DNA of 64,000 nucleotides from Akkermansia sp. (GCA_017415995.1 JAFQDN010000055.1:1-64000); one strand, 5' to 3'; counted from the stretch's first letter, positions 1 through 9,662 are shown. Program-made: numbers and translations. Notes: generated by a model from the letters alone, not told the origin.

Positions 1-61
1 GACTCGCTACGCTCGCTGTCATTTTGGGGCAGAAAAATGGTGGATTTGCCTTGTTTTTTAG

Positions 62-2122
62 TCAATTATCCGCTAAAATTTCGGTGACCGCAATTTTGAG
101 GCATCCACTTTTCGGTGACTGTTTTTTTTGAGGCAATACGTCTTGCCCGCTACCGAACTCCTCTGCCAACGCCATCTCAGCTCGTTCTATTTCCGTGGAT
201 AATTCTTCCCAACGGGTAAAGAGCGCCTCGCTCTCACATTCCAGCACACGGTACTCCTGAGTAAGTTCCATAAGCTTCTGATTATCGGACATGTTTTCCG
301 GCTTTTCCAGTTCAGAAGAAATCGCTGCCTTGCGGTCATCTTTTTCGGCAATGGCAGATTCCACTTCCTCAAGCTCTTTGCGGAGAGGATTCAGTATTTT
401 TGCTCTACGCTCACGTTCCAAAGCGCGGGCACGGCGAGCATCTTTTTTGTTTACCGGAGCGGCGGTTGTTGGGGTAGAGGAAGAAGATGCAGATTCCCGT
501 TGTAAGCGCTCCTCAGCCTCCACTGTTTCCAAGTATTGGCTCACATTACCGTAAAAGAGGCGAGGGGGCATTCCCACGCGGAACTCCAGCACCTTGTTGA
601 CGATAGGATCCAAAAAACGGCGATTGTGAGAAACGATGCAGTATGAACCGGGATACTCGGCAAGGGCTTTTTGCAACACATCTTGGCTCTGGAAATCCAA
701 GTGGTTTGTCGGTTCATCCATAATGAGAAAGTTTGCCGGACGGAGCAGCATGCATACCAGAGCAACGCGCGACCGCTCACCACCACTCAGAACCCCGACT
801 TTCTTGAAGACATCATCACCTCGGAACAAGAAACACCCAAGTATATTGCGCACCAAAGGGCGCGTATTCCTATCGGCCGCAGCTTCCACACACTCCAGCA
901 CCGTTTGCTCATTGTCCAACACATCGGCATGTGTTTGTGAGAAAAACGCCACCTGAGTATGATGCCCGAAGCTGAATAGCCCGGAATCCACCGCCTCCGT
1001 GCCGGAAATCAATCGAGTAAAAGTAGATTTTCCGGCGCCGTTTACGCCGACAATGGCAATACGATCTCCCTTATCCATGGAGAAATCGTAATCTTTAAGT
1101 ACTTGTATAGCCCCATAAGCCTTACAGGCTTTCTCCAATTTTACCACGTTATTGCCACCGGGAGGAGGGGGCGGGAAATGAAAACTCATGACGGCATCAT
1201 CATCCTCCACCTCAATAAGTTCAACCTTCTCCAGCTGTTTGATTCGGCTTTGCGCTTGACTGGCTTTCGTTGCTTTAGCCCGGAAACGGTCAATAAAGGC
1301 CTGAGTTTTGGCAATCTCACGCTGCTGAGCCTTAGCCTGCCGGAGTAACACCTCTTTACGAGCTTTACTCTCTTGTAAATAAAATGAAAAATTACCCGCG
1401 TACTCCTCGGCTCGGCCATGATGGAACGCTATGGTACGGGTCACCAAACTGTCCAGCAATGCAATATCGTGGCTGATAATACATATGGCTCCGCGGTATG
1501 CCCGAAGGTTCTGCTCCAGCCACCGCTGACTGCGGATATCCAAGTGGTTGGTCGGCTCGTCCAACAGCAGTACCTCCGGCTCCTGCAACAAGAGCTTAGC
1601 CAAGGCAATGCGCATCTGCCAACCACCGGAAAACTCCCCACAGTCTCGCTCAAAATCCGATGCTGCAAAACCAAGCCCTCGCAAAATGGATTCAGCACGC
1701 GGTCGCAATGATGCTGCGTTCCGGTCCTGTAACAACAACTCTAAATAGCCGATTTCTTCCAGCGTTTCACGGTATTCTGAGGACGCGGTATCCAACCGCT
1801 GTAAGTCGGCAGACAATTCATCCACCGTTTGCTGCAATTCAACAATATTACCGACAGAACCCATCACCTCCTCCAACAGAGGTGCACCCTGTATATGAAT
1901 ACCATCCTGAGGCAAATACCCAACTTGAGTATGCTTAGGCAGCAACACCTTGCCGCGGTCCGGTTGCATCACTCCCACCACACACTTCATCAGGGTGGAT
2001 TTCCCGGCTCCGTTCTGTCCCGCAAAAGCGATACGCTCTCCCCGTTCCACGACGAAAGAGAGCGAATCGAAAAGCACCCGCGGACCGAACTCAATGTGCA
2101 GGTCCTGTACGGCGAATACCAT
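62..2122 (-). CDS. ABC-F family ATPase (Uup/YheS-like)
   Basis: Soluble twin-ATPase protein of the ABC-F family, whose members act on the ribosome rather than in membranes. Two complete nucleotide-binding domains are visible: Walker A GQNGAGKST at residues 35-43, signature FSGGW at 164-168 and Walker B ending DEPTNHLD near 188-195. The second set is GVNGAGKST at 359-367, LSGGE at 445-449 and DEPTNHLD near 469-476. The linker (about 245-305) is charged and helical, as in the family, and a coiled coil fills 560-655. The second switch region reads SHN instead of the usual SHD. The last 30 or so residues are encoded by short repeats and look like a non-native tail. The start codon overlaps the upstream cyclophilin stop by one base (TAATG), so the two genes are probably translated together. 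Confidence 0.93.
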   Translation of the reverse strand: MVFAVQDLHIEFGPRVLFDSLSFVVERGERIAFAGQNGAGKSTLMKCVVGVMQPDRGKVLLPKHTQVGYLPQDGIHIQGAPLLEEVMGSVGNIVELQQTVDELSADLQRLDTASSEYRETLEEIGYLELLLQDRNAASLRPRAESILRGLGFAASDFERDCGEFSGGWQMRIALAKLLLQEPEVLLLDEPTNHLDIRSQRWLEQNLRAYRGAICIISHDIALLDSLVTRTIAFHHGRAEEYAGNFSFYLQESKARKEVLLRQAKAQQREIAKTQAFIDRFRAKATKASQAQSRIKQLEKVELIEVEDDDAVMSFHFPPPPPGGNNVVKLEKACKAYGAIQVLKDYDFSMDKGDRIAIVGVNGAGKSTFTRLISGTEAVDSGLFSFGHHTQVAFFSQTHADVLDNEQTVLECVEAAADRNTRPLVRNILGCFLFRGDDVFKKVGVLSGGERSRVALVCMLLRPANFLIMDEPTNHLDFQSQDVLQKALAEYPGSYCIVSHNRRFLDPIVNKVLEFRVGMPPRLFYGNVSQYLETVEAEERLQRESASSSSTPTTAAPVNKKDARRARALERERRAKILNPLRKELEEVESAIAEKDDRKAAISSELEKPENMSDNQKLMELTQEYRVLECESEALFTRWEELSTEIERAEMALAEEFGSGQDVLPQKKQSPKSGCLKIAVTEILADN
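79..135. repeat. two short repeat units at the ABC-F 3' end
   Basis: The strings tttcggtgac (79-88 and 110-119) and ttttgaggca (94-103 and 126-135) each occur twice in alternation. A related ttttggggca lies at 22-31. They fall inside the last codons of the ABC-F gene and past its stop. Confidence 0.5.
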
Positions 2123-2646
2123 TACTTGCTCAGTTTGCTGTTCCAGCGGCTTATATTAGCGGCCTGTTCCTCGAACAAGTCCGTGCAATCATCATGAATG
2201 ACAATCTCGGAAATCAAATCGCCTTGGCGAATATTGTTGACAACCTCTTGGTCGTCTGCGCCACACACCTCACCGAAAATGGTGTGCTTGCCATTCAGCC
2301 AATCAGTCGGCACATGGGTAATGAAGAACTGAGAGCCGTTGGTCCCCTGCCCGGTCCACGTCTTACCGGCATTGGCCATAGCCAACAATCCGGGACGATT
2401 AAACTTCAGGTCCGGACGGCACTCATCATCAAACTTGTAACCAGGGCCACCGCACCCCGTTCCCTCGGGGTCACCGCCCTGTATCATGAAGTCGGAAATC
2501 ACACGGTGAAAGCTCAGGCCGTTATAAAATCCCCTGCTTGCCAAGTTCAGGAAACTTGCTGCTGTCATCGGGGTTTTGGAAGCAAAAACGACAAGGTTAA
2601 TGTCGCCCTTATCAGTCTTCATCGTGATCTTTTTGTCAGTTGCCAT
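2122..2646 (-). CDS. peptidyl-prolyl cis-trans isomerase, cyclophilin type
   Basis: Cyclophilin-family proline isomerase of 174 residues, without a signal peptide and so probably cytoplasmic. The family core is plain: SFHRVISDFMIQGGDPEG carries the catalytic Arg-Ile-Phe stretch, NGSQFFITHV is the Gln-Phe-Phe-Ile stretch, and LNGKHTIFGEV is the Trp/His loop region. It is the first gene of a two-gene unit with the ABC-F ATPase, whose ATG overlaps this stop codon. Length and motifs fit a single-domain bacterial PpiB-like enzyme. The specific substrate cannot be told. Confidence 0.93.
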   Translation of the reverse strand: MATDKKITMKTDKGDINLVVFASKTPMTAASFLNLASRGFYNGLSFHRVISDFMIQGGDPEGTGCGGPGYKFDDECRPDLKFNRPGLLAMANAGKTWTGQGTNGSQFFITHVPTDWLNGKHTIFGEVCGADDQEVVNNIRQGDLISEIVIHDDCTDLFEEQAANISRWNSKLSK

Positions 2647-2789
2647 GCGCGCACCATATCAATTCAGCTCACGGATTGCAAGCGTAAAGCGTGGCATACT
2701 ATTGCAGAGCTCATGCTAACGGGTGGAGATTCTGCTTGCATTGCTCTCTCATTTCGGGCACAATCTTACGCAACCCATAACCCTAAACC

Positions 2790-3200
2790 ATGCAACAGGA
2801 CCATTTCACATCAACGACAACAGTAACCGGCAACATGCGTTGCCATTCTGTATTCCGGCATTCTTCTGCCAATTTCATGACCGACATTCCGAAAGCTATC
2901 GGTGGATACGGAGAAATGCCCCCGCCTACAGCTCTTCTTGCAGCTACCCTTGCCTCGTGCATGCTCAGCATGTTGGCATTTACCGGAACTCGCAAAGGAT
3001 TCCGGACTGAAGGCATCTCCATACAAGCTGCCTGCATTGAAGAAAAGTCCGGCATCACGGCTTTTGACCTCCATGTTTCCGTACCTTTTTCCACGGATAC
3101 ACGCGTGCGCGCGTTGATGGAAAATACGGTCGCTTCATGCCCGGTAGCTAATGCTCTCCACCCGAGTATTCAAAAACACATTACTTGGACTTTCGCGTAA
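2790..3200 (+). CDS. OsmC-like protein
   Basis: Small protein of 136 residues in the OsmC/Ohr fold family, members of which reduce organic hydroperoxides through two cysteines. Both expected cysteines are present: C57 in the helix LLAATLASCMLSML, and C117 in SCPVANAL. The Pro-rich turn before the first helix also fits. It is transcribed away from the cyclophilin gene, so the 143-base gap must hold both promoters; I see no clear -35/-10 pair there. Whether it is a peroxidase or one of the uncharacterised OsmC relatives is open. Confidence 0.85.
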   Translation: MQQDHFTSTTTVTGNMRCHSVFRHSSANFMTDIPKAIGGYGEMPPPTALLAATLASCMLSMLAFTGTRKGFRTEGISIQAACIEEKSGITAFDLHVSVPFSTDTRVRALMENTVASCPVANALHPSIQKHITWTFA

Positions 3201-3309
3201 AGTTGTGCTTTTTTCTCGCTTTTTTATCAGTATTACTCAATTTTAGCTTGCTTTAGCACCAGCTTTATGATTGAATGACACCCGCAGTCACCTTTTTCAC
3301 TGCACCTCT

Positions 3310-3393
3310 GCTACAGTGGCGGAATGGTAGACGCAGGAGACTTAAAATCTCCCGGAGGTTAACTCTGTACGGGTTCGAGTCCCGTCTGTAGTA
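3310..3393 (+). tRNA. tRNA-Leu (anticodon TAA)
   Basis: Cloverleaf of 84 bases without encoded CCA. The acceptor gctacag pairs with ctgtagt at 3386-3392, with a G-U pair at the end. The anticodon loop cttaaaa gives TAA, and the long variable arm is typical of a class II leucine tRNA. The T-loop is ttcgagt. Confidence 0.95.
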
Positions 3394-3403
3394 GCTTAAA
3401 AAT

Positions 3404-3440
3404 AAGCGGTTTATGGTAAAACATAAGCCGCTTTTCTTTT
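3404..3440 (+). terminator. terminator after tRNA-Leu
   Basis: Hairpin aagcggtttatg (3404-3415), loop gtaaaa, cataagccgctt (3422-3433), followed by a T-rich tail. It directly follows the tRNA. The remaining 170 bases before adk show nothing further. Confidence 0.8.
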
Positions 3441-3612
3441 AGCTCAATGGCGTAAAAAAACGGGTGTTTTGTCGGTATGTTTTCAGCGGGTTTCAAAAAT
3501 TGAAGCTTATTCAGGCAGGAGAGGATAGATTTAAGCTTGCAATTCATTAAAAAAAATGGATAATGAAGTCATGACGCAGCGTAGTAACGCGCGAAAAGAC
3601 TCTAACACGACA

Positions 3613-4266
3613 ATGAAAACACTCAAGCGATTCGTACTTGTAGGCGCCCCGGCCTCCGGCAAGGGCACACAGTCATCATTCCTGTCCGAGACATACGGGT
3701 TGAAGCCGTTGAGCACGGGAGCACTGCTGCGAGCCGAGATAGCAGCCGGCTCCGAGCTTGGCTTGGAGGCCAAGAAGTATATGGATGCAGCCATGTTCGT
3801 ACCGGATGAGGTAGTGAATGGCATCGTGGCAAAATGGCTGGGCGAGAACCAAGACTGCGGTTGTCTGCTGGATGGCTATCCCCGTACGGTAGCCCAAGCA
3901 GAAACGCTGGATGCCAACCTGAGCAACATGGGGCTGGGCGTAGACATCGTAGTATACCTGAATGTATCCGCCGAGCTGATTGAGGCACGCATGCTCAAGC
4001 GCAAGGCCTGCCCGGCCTGTGGTGAGACCACCCGCAACGGCGAGGAGATTTGTCCGAAGTGCGGAGGTGCCATGATTGTGCGAACCGATGATAATCCCGA
4101 GGCATTTGCCAAGCGCCGCAAGGATTATGAAACACTTACCGTACCCGTTGTAGAGCACTACCAAGCCCAGGGCAAGGTGGTACAGATTGACGTAACGGAG
4201 GAAGGCGAACCGGAAGACGTTTCCGCACGCATTGCAGCAGCTATTCGCGGCTACTGCGAGAAATAA
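3613..4266 (+). CDS. adk: adenylate kinase with zinc-type LID
   Basis: Adenylate kinase, which makes two ADP from ATP and AMP in the cytoplasm. The P-loop GAPASGKGT sits at residues 11-19, and LLDGYPRT near 85-92 matches the family's conserved stretch before the CORE/LID junction. The LID domain carries four cysteines (C133, C136, C147, C150), the arrangement that binds zinc in many bacterial enzymes. I chose the ATG at 3613, giving 217 residues, the family's usual length. An upstream in-frame ATG at 3556 would add 19 residues with no conserved feature. No strong ribosome binding site is seen before either start. A strong terminator follows. Confidence 0.95.
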   Translation: MKTLKRFVLVGAPASGKGTQSSFLSETYGLKPLSTGALLRAEIAAGSELGLEAKKYMDAAMFVPDEVVNGIVAKWLGENQDCGCLLDGYPRTVAQAETLDANLSNMGLGVDIVVYLNVSAELIEARMLKRKACPACGETTRNGEEICPKCGGAMIVRTDDNPEAFAKRRKDYETLTVPVVEHYQAQGKVVQIDVTEEGEPEDVSARIAAAIRGYCEK

Positions 4267-4298
4267 TGCAAACCACAAGTTATCGTTTTATTCATCTG

Positions 4299-4334
4299 AC
4301 GGTGGAAAAGGTAATCTTTTCCACCGTTTTTTTT
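4299..4334 (+). terminator. terminator after adk
   Basis: A perfect 12-bp stem, acggtggaaaag (4299-4310) with cttttccaccgt (4316-4327), loop gtaat, then a run of eight or more T. Confidence 0.93.
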
Positions 4335-4402
4335 GTCAACATACAACAAATCTGTTTTATTCGCTTTACATGGTAGGATAATTTGCTATATTGAGTGGCG
4401 TT

Positions 4403-6616
4403 ATGAGCATTCGTACAACCCTTATGTTAATGGCCGCTACGGTGGCACTCCCCGTCAGCGCACAACAACCGGCAGAGGTGTACACCGCACTCTCCGCACC
4501 GGTAAGCACAACAGCAACAGCAGAGCAACGCGCCGCAGCCATGCCGGCTTTGGCTCTTATGCCCGCAGATGCAGATATCTGCTTCACCGTCACCAATCTT
4601 CCCACGCTGATTGACAACTTGCACAGCTCCGGAATTCTGAGTGATCGCGAGTACCGCAACACCCCCAAAGAGATGAAAGCCATTCACAGCTTTGCTCTTG
4701 CCGGAGGTAAAGACAGTGCTCAATCCCTTATCGCCCTGAGCAAGATTTACAACATCGCCATGTCCGGCATCCTGAGTGAGGACATGCTTGACGGATGGGA
4801 AATGTCAGCAGCAAAGAACCTTCGTCCCCTCATTAACCAAACGAAGAAAGATACCCGAGCTGCTATGGTAGAAAGCTTTAAGGCCACCATCAGCGAGGTG
4901 AAAGTAGGCCCTGCCTATGGCGTGCTTGTTGCAACCCCCGGTAATGAAGACATGTTAGCCGAGTGGTATGCCGAAGCTGTAGAAGAACTGCAGGAGGTAG
5001 CTCAGTATGAGGAAGGAATTGAAGCAGTAACGGTAAATGGCTTCGTCGGTACGAAGATTCAAATTCCCAAGGAAGAGCCCTCCGAGTGGGATAGTGAGTA
5101 CGAGATAGCCGTAAACGAGGAAGTAAGCAAGCGCACCATCTATGTGCTGCTCAAGCACGAGGGAGACAAGATTATCGGCGCTGTGTGCGAGAATCCGGAT
5201 CAGATTAACACCGCTGCAACTCCCGCGGAGTCTATCCTCGGCACGGACAAGCTTGCAGGAGCTGACGACAAACTCAACAAGGGGCTTCTGTTCGCAACCT
5301 ACGCCAGCCCCCAAGCTGTAGATGCCTACAAGGGCATGGGCATGGGCACCCTTACCATGCTTGCAAATAATGTCGTCAAGACCTTCAAGGCACTTGAATC
5401 TGCAGGTGGTGAAAATGCGACTCGCTTTGCGGCAGCAGCCAAGAGCGGTGAGCAAATCATTTCCGCCCTGACCAAGTTCCTCATGCCTGCAACCAATCAG
5501 CCCGTGGCCGCATACGCCAACTGGAGCGACTCTTCCATTGATTTCAGCTTGGACTACGATTGCGCGGGCTGCTCTTACAAACCCGGCAAACTCAGCCTGC
5601 TGAAGCAAGCAGCAGACCCGAACACCATCGTATACATGGAGTCCACCTACTGGAACAATCCCAATACGCCGGATTTGAACGCACTCATTGACAACAGTCT
5701 GACTGTAGCAGACGGTTTCATTGCTACCCTGCCGACCGCTCATCAGGACTATGCATCCGCTGAGTTGCAACAGTTCGTAGCTTTCCTGCCGGAGCTCAAG
5801 GAGGGCATCGGGGCCTTCAAGACCGCTACGGAAGGTATGGACAACACCATGGCCGTCATTGTGGACAAGGGTGCTACCATGCCCGCTGTATTCGGTGGGC
5901 AGCCCGGCAACACAACGTCATTCCCGCGTCTTGCCATCTATTCCGGCGTAAACAACCGCGCCAAGCTCAGCGAGGGATGGGATAAACTCTTGGCTGTTGG
6001 TGGCAAGATTGCAACCAAGGTAGGCTCCGACCCCGCCGTGCTTAACATGCTGCCCATCATCCCGAAGACGGTCGGCAAATCCACCAGCTACAGCGTTGCT
6101 CTTCCTTGGTTTACCGAAAACCTGATTCCTAACCTGACCATCAGCGATGCTTCCTTTGTAGTGGGTTCTTCTTCCGCACTTAATGCGGAAATTGCCGAGA
6201 CTGCAACAGGCTCCATGGACTTTGCAGGCTGCGTTTGCACCGTTAAGTTCACACCCTTTGCTCAGATGATGCGCGATATTGCAAATGATTTGCAGGCTCG
6301 TGCTGATGCCGAGGCTAAGGACGAAGAAGACGACAAACCTGCACCCGTTACGCCTCCCGTTGTCGTAGCTATCGACGATGAGGAAGAAACAGAAGGCGAA
6401 GAGGAGGAATATGTAGAGGAGGACGACTTCGATGAAGAAGAGGTCTATTCCTACCACTACCACGTACCCTCCCCGGCTGAGCAACGTGCTTCCAATGCAA
6501 AGAGCGCTGCCGAAGCACTTGAAGCATTCTCCAAGTTCGTGGATTGTGCTAACATGACCGGTACAATTAAGGACGGTCAGTTCAACATCCGCCTTCAGCT
6601 GAAGCTCAAGAAGTAA
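4403..6616 (+). CDS. large exported protein of unknown function
   Basis: I do not recognise this protein of 737 residues. It has a clear signal peptide (SIRTTLMLMAATVALPVSA) and so is exported. The body looks like a soluble mixed alpha/beta protein. A strongly acidic stretch of Glu/Asp lies near residues 655-690, before a short C-terminal part. The ATG at 4403 is chosen because it begins the signal peptide; a TTG at 4391 would add four residues. It stands alone between the terminators of adk and of itself, so it is its own transcription unit. Any function beyond export would be a guess. Confidence 0.8.
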   Translation: MSIRTTLMLMAATVALPVSAQQPAEVYTALSAPVSTTATAEQRAAAMPALALMPADADICFTVTNLPTLIDNLHSSGILSDREYRNTPKEMKAIHSFALAGGKDSAQSLIALSKIYNIAMSGILSEDMLDGWEMSAAKNLRPLINQTKKDTRAAMVESFKATISEVKVGPAYGVLVATPGNEDMLAEWYAEAVEELQEVAQYEEGIEAVTVNGFVGTKIQIPKEEPSEWDSEYEIAVNEEVSKRTIYVLLKHEGDKIIGAVCENPDQINTAATPAESILGTDKLAGADDKLNKGLLFATYASPQAVDAYKGMGMGTLTMLANNVVKTFKALESAGGENATRFAAAAKSGEQIISALTKFLMPATNQPVAAYANWSDSSIDFSLDYDCAGCSYKPGKLSLLKQAADPNTIVYMESTYWNNPNTPDLNALIDNSLTVADGFIATLPTAHQDYASAELQQFVAFLPELKEGIGAFKTATEGMDNTMAVIVDKGATMPAVFGGQPGNTTSFPRLAIYSGVNNRAKLSEGWDKLLAVGGKIATKVGSDPAVLNMLPIIPKTVGKSTSYSVALPWFTENLIPNLTISDASFVVGSSSALNAEIAETATGSMDFAGCVCTVKFTPFAQMMRDIANDLQARADAEAKDEEDDKPAPVTPPVVVAIDDEEETEGEEEEYVEEDDFDEEEVYSYHYHVPSPAEQRASNAKSAAEALEAFSKFVDCANMTGTIKDGQFNIRLQLKLKK

Positions 6617-6637
6617 TTAAGCTTCCAATCCTTATAA

Positions 6638-6676
6638 AGCACCGATTTCCTCACCGGAATCGGTGCTTTTTTTTTT
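6638..6676 (+). terminator. terminator after the exported protein
   Basis: A GC-rich stem pairs 6638-6650 with 6655-6667 (agcaccgattt against aatcggtgct), followed by a run of T to 6676. Confidence 0.92.
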
Positions 6677-6715
6677 CGCGATATGCCACCAAACATTGTA
6701 TGCTTCCGGAATAAA

Positions 6716-6750
6716 GCAAACCGGGAAACGGCCAAAGCCGAATCCCGGTG
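6716..6750 (-). terminator. terminator after proS
   Basis: On the minus strand, accggga (6743-6749) and tcccggt (6720-6726) pair around an inner GC-rich loop, then TTGCTTT follows. It lies just downstream of the proS stop. The T-tract is interrupted, so efficiency is uncertain. Confidence 0.6.
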
Positions 6751-6773
6751 AAAAAGCGATATGTAATGAGAGC

Positions 6774-8294
6774 TTAATAGCTGCGAGCCCAAAGAACGCG
6801 GCGCGTAGTCGGGCGCCCGGTAAGGATACAGGGAGCCTCAGGGCCTACACCCATGTCACCGTGCGGGATGCAACGGATGGAAATGCGCAAACTCTTACCG
6901 AGCTCTTCTTCCTCCTCGGGTGAGCCATCCCAAGGGCACAGCAACCAGTCAGCGTCCGTACCTGTGGCAAAGTTTGCTTTCAAATCCTCCAAGCTATCGC
7001 AGGGACGAATGTGGCTATCGCGGAAGGAGAGCTGGCGCTGCAGCAGGCAGTTCTGCACATCATCCAGCAACTGCACGGCATTTGCCACAAACTCTTCCTC
7101 AGAGATAAAACTCTTCTCGTTTACGGCTTGGTCACGGCGAGCAAGACAAACGGAGCCCTTCTCCAAGTCACGCGGCCCGATTTCCACACGCAGAGGCACA
7201 CCCTTCTTAATCCACTCCCACTTTTTGGTGCCGCCGTTGAGGTCACGGGTATCCACCTGCACACGTACGGGCAAGCCGTGGAAACTCATGGCGCTTAATT
7301 TGTCCGCCAGAGCTTGGCAGTGGTCGAGGATGGCTTGCTTCGTATCAGCCTTGGGCGTTACAGGAATGATGACAATTTGCTTGGGAGCCACGCGGGGCGG
7401 GCAAACCAAGCCATCGTCATCAGAGTGAGCCATAATCAGCGTACCAATCATGCGGGTGGACACGCCCCAAGAGGTAGTCCAAGCGTATTGGCGCTCATTG
7501 GTGCGACCGGCAAAGGAAATATTCTGAGCCTTGGCAAAGTTTTGCCCGAGGAAGTGGGAGGTACCGGCCTGAATGGCCTTGCGATCCTGCACCATTGCCT
7601 CCACCGTAAACGTGCGAACAGCTCCGGGGAAACGCTCGTGAGCCGTTTTTTCACCGGGAATGGAGGGTACGGCAAGAACATCGCGCTGGAAGTCTTCGTA
7701 CACCTTGTGCATAACGGCAGTTTCCTCCTCGGCTTCCTCGCGGGTTTCATGGGCAGTATGCCCTTCCTGCCAAAGGAACTCAGCCGTGCGTAGGAAAATG
7801 CGCGGGCGCATCTCCCAACGCATCACATTGCACCACTGATTCACCTTGAAGGGGAGGTCGCGGTAGCTTTCCAACCAGCGGGAGAATGCAGCACCGATAA
7901 CCGTCTCGGAAGTGGGACGAATCACATACTTATCCGTCAGTTCGCCGGAAGGAATCATCTTGGTTTTACCGGTTTCCGGGTCTTTAACAGCTTCCAAACG
8001 GTGGTGAGTTACCACAGCACACTCCGTAGCAAAGCCTTCTGCGTGCTCAGCCTCTTTCTCTAGGTAAGAGACGGGGATGAGCATGGGGAAATACGCATTT
8101 GTATGCCCGGTGCGTTTGAACTCAGCATCCATTTGCTGTTGAATGAGCTCCCAAATAGCATAGCCCCAAGGCTTAATGACCATGCATCCGCGAACCTCGG
8201 AGTTTTCTGCGAGGTCCGCAGCTTTGATAACCTGCTGATACCACTCGGGGAAGTCCTCGGCGCGAGTGGGCGATATTGCGTTTTGTTGTGCCAT
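6774..8294 (-). CDS. proS: prolyl-tRNA synthetase, archaeal/eukaryal type
   Basis: Class II aminoacyl-tRNA synthetase that charges tRNA-Pro. At 506 residues, without the INS editing insertion of the usual bacterial form, it belongs to the archaeal/eukaryal-like ProS group also found in scattered bacteria. Class II motifs are seen: the motif 2 region around WCNVMRWEMRPR and RTAEFLWQEGHTAH, and the C-terminal zinc-like/anticodon part ending in Tyr (the ORF ends RSY), a hallmark of this group. It is the last gene of a probable operon ilvA-maf-M50-proS, 24 bases after the M50 gene. Confidence 0.95.
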   Translation of the reverse strand: MAQQNAISPTRAEDFPEWYQQVIKAADLAENSEVRGCMVIKPWGYAIWELIQQQMDAEFKRTGHTNAYFPMLIPVSYLEKEAEHAEGFATECAVVTHHRLEAVKDPETGKTKMIPSGELTDKYVIRPTSETVIGAAFSRWLESYRDLPFKVNQWCNVMRWEMRPRIFLRTAEFLWQEGHTAHETREEAEEETAVMHKVYEDFQRDVLAVPSIPGEKTAHERFPGAVRTFTVEAMVQDRKAIQAGTSHFLGQNFAKAQNISFAGRTNERQYAWTTSWGVSTRMIGTLIMAHSDDDGLVCPPRVAPKQIVIIPVTPKADTKQAILDHCQALADKLSAMSFHGLPVRVQVDTRDLNGGTKKWEWIKKGVPLRVEIGPRDLEKGSVCLARRDQAVNEKSFISEEEFVANAVQLLDDVQNCLLQRQLSFRDSHIRPCDSLEDLKANFATGTDADWLLCPWDGSPEEEEELGKSLRISIRCIPHGDMGVGPEAPCILTGRPTTRRVLWARSY

Positions 8295-8318
8295 ATTAGT
8301 TTTGTTAATAATGAAAGG

Positions 8319-9014
8319 TTAATAAGGAGAATTGCGAATGCCGTTGTAATTAACAAAGGCCAGCAACGCCAAAAGGAAAACCATAAAGAGAAAGCCCATG
8401 TATAAAGCCAGAAGAGCGAGCGCAATAGCTGCAATCATGCTGAACAAATGCACCTTGCGTGGGCTGTGCATCAGGCTTGTCATAATCAATCCGCCGTCCA
8501 AGGGATATATGGGTAACAGGTTCAGCACCCCCCACCACACACCGACTTGTACCAAATACGCAGCAAATAATGCCAGCATGGGAGGATATTGCTCTACCAA
8601 AACGGCAGGCATCATGCCGAGTATCATCCCCCCCAACAGGTATAAACCATTCCCCAACGAACCACCGGCGGCAATCAGCCAGCCCAAAACAGGCAGAGCC
8701 AGTGCAACGGAGGCAAGGGGGCCGGCCAAAGTGGTCAGTACTCGTCCCGTACGGGACAATTTCACTTCCTCATTCACACAAGCGCCTCCTAACCACGCCA
8801 ATTCCACCATCGGAATGCCTCCCCCCAAGCTTCTGCCGACAAGAGCATGGCCCATCTCATGTGCTAAAAGCGAAAAAAAGCCTGCCACAACAAACAGGGC
8901 GACCCCGAGAAGGCCGAACTCGCCACCACTGAGCATATAGCCCATCAGCGCAAGAACCGCCCAAATAGAGGGGTGTATAGCCACCCGAACCCCGAATAAT
9001 GAAAAGCAAACCAT
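8319..9014 (-). CDS. M50 family membrane zinc protease (site-2 type)
   Basis: Multi-pass membrane protein of 231 residues. The zinc-binding motif HEMGH at residues 52-56 lies in a hydrophobic segment, and the second family motif NLLPIYPLDGG lies at 165-175, supplying the aspartate ligand. About six hydrophobic segments are visible, and there is no PDZ or CBS domain, so this is a minimal site-2-protease-like enzyme, such as those that cut proteins within the membrane. Its substrate is unknown; no sigma or anti-sigma gene is next to it. It lies between maf and proS on the same strand. Confidence 0.88.
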   Translation of the reverse strand: MVCFSLFGVRVAIHPSIWAVLALMGYMLSGGEFGLLGVALFVVAGFFSLLAHEMGHALVGRSLGGGIPMVELAWLGGACVNEEVKLSRTGRVLTTLAGPLASVALALPVLGWLIAAGGSLGNGLYLLGGMILGMMPAVLVEQYPPMLALFAAYLVQVGVWWGVLNLLPIYPLDGGLIMTSLMHSPRKVHLFSMIAAIALALLALYMGFLFMVFLLALLAFVNYNGIRNSPY

Positions 9015-9095
9015 GCGCGCGTATTTTACTATGCAAATGACGGATATACAAGTCCCAATTTTACAGAAGGTGGCTCCGGCATGACAAAAATGAGG

Positions 9096-9656
9096 TCAAC
9101 TCGGCAATTCCGCCTGCAATACGGCACTCAGGCGGCGCACGGGCAATCCGACCACATTGTCAAAATCGCCCTCCACGCATTCGATGATAAGCTCTCCATG
9201 CTCCTGCACGGCATAAGCGCCGGCTTTATCGTACACATTCACCACACTCATGTAGTGGCGAATTTGCTCCTCAGTAAGAGGCTTAAAGCTGACGCGGGTA
9301 ATTTCTGCAAAATCCCTGCGCTGCCCATTGGGTAACACTACAGCAACAGCAGTGCAAACAAAATGGGTGCGTCCTTGCAAGCGGGTAAGCATTGCAACGG
9401 CCTCTGCCTCATCATGCGGTTTCCCGAGTGGCATACCATCTATGAACACCAGCGTATCGGCACCAATAACTACTGCATGCGGATACTCACGTGCAACAGC
9501 CAACGCTTTGGCAGCAGCATTCTCGGCACACAAGGTTTGCGGAGCAAGGGTAGCATCATGCACCTCGTCCGTATCGCGCACAATGACCTCAAACTTAAAC
9601 CCCGCACGCTGCAACAACTCACGACGCCTAGGGGATTGTGATGCCAGAATCAACAT
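9096..9656 (-). CDS. maf: Maf family nucleotide pyrophosphatase
   Basis: Maf-like house-cleaning enzyme that hydrolyses non-canonical or dTTP/UTP-type nucleotides. The N-terminal signature ILASQSPRRRELL is intact, followed by GADTLVFIDG (Asp used for catalysis) and GKPHDEAEA. At 186 residues it is the usual length. It begins six bases after the ilvA stop, so the two genes are most likely co-transcribed. Confidence 0.93.
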   Translation of the reverse strand: MLILASQSPRRRELLQRAGFKFEVIVRDTDEVHDATLAPQTLCAENAAAKALAVAREYPHAVVIGADTLVFIDGMPLGKPHDEAEAVAMLTRLQGRTHFVCTAVAVVLPNGQRRDFAEITRVSFKPLTEEQIRHYMSVVNVYDKAGAYAVQEHGELIIECVEGDFDNVVGLPVRRLSAVLQAELPS

Positions 9657-9662
9657 ACGCCA

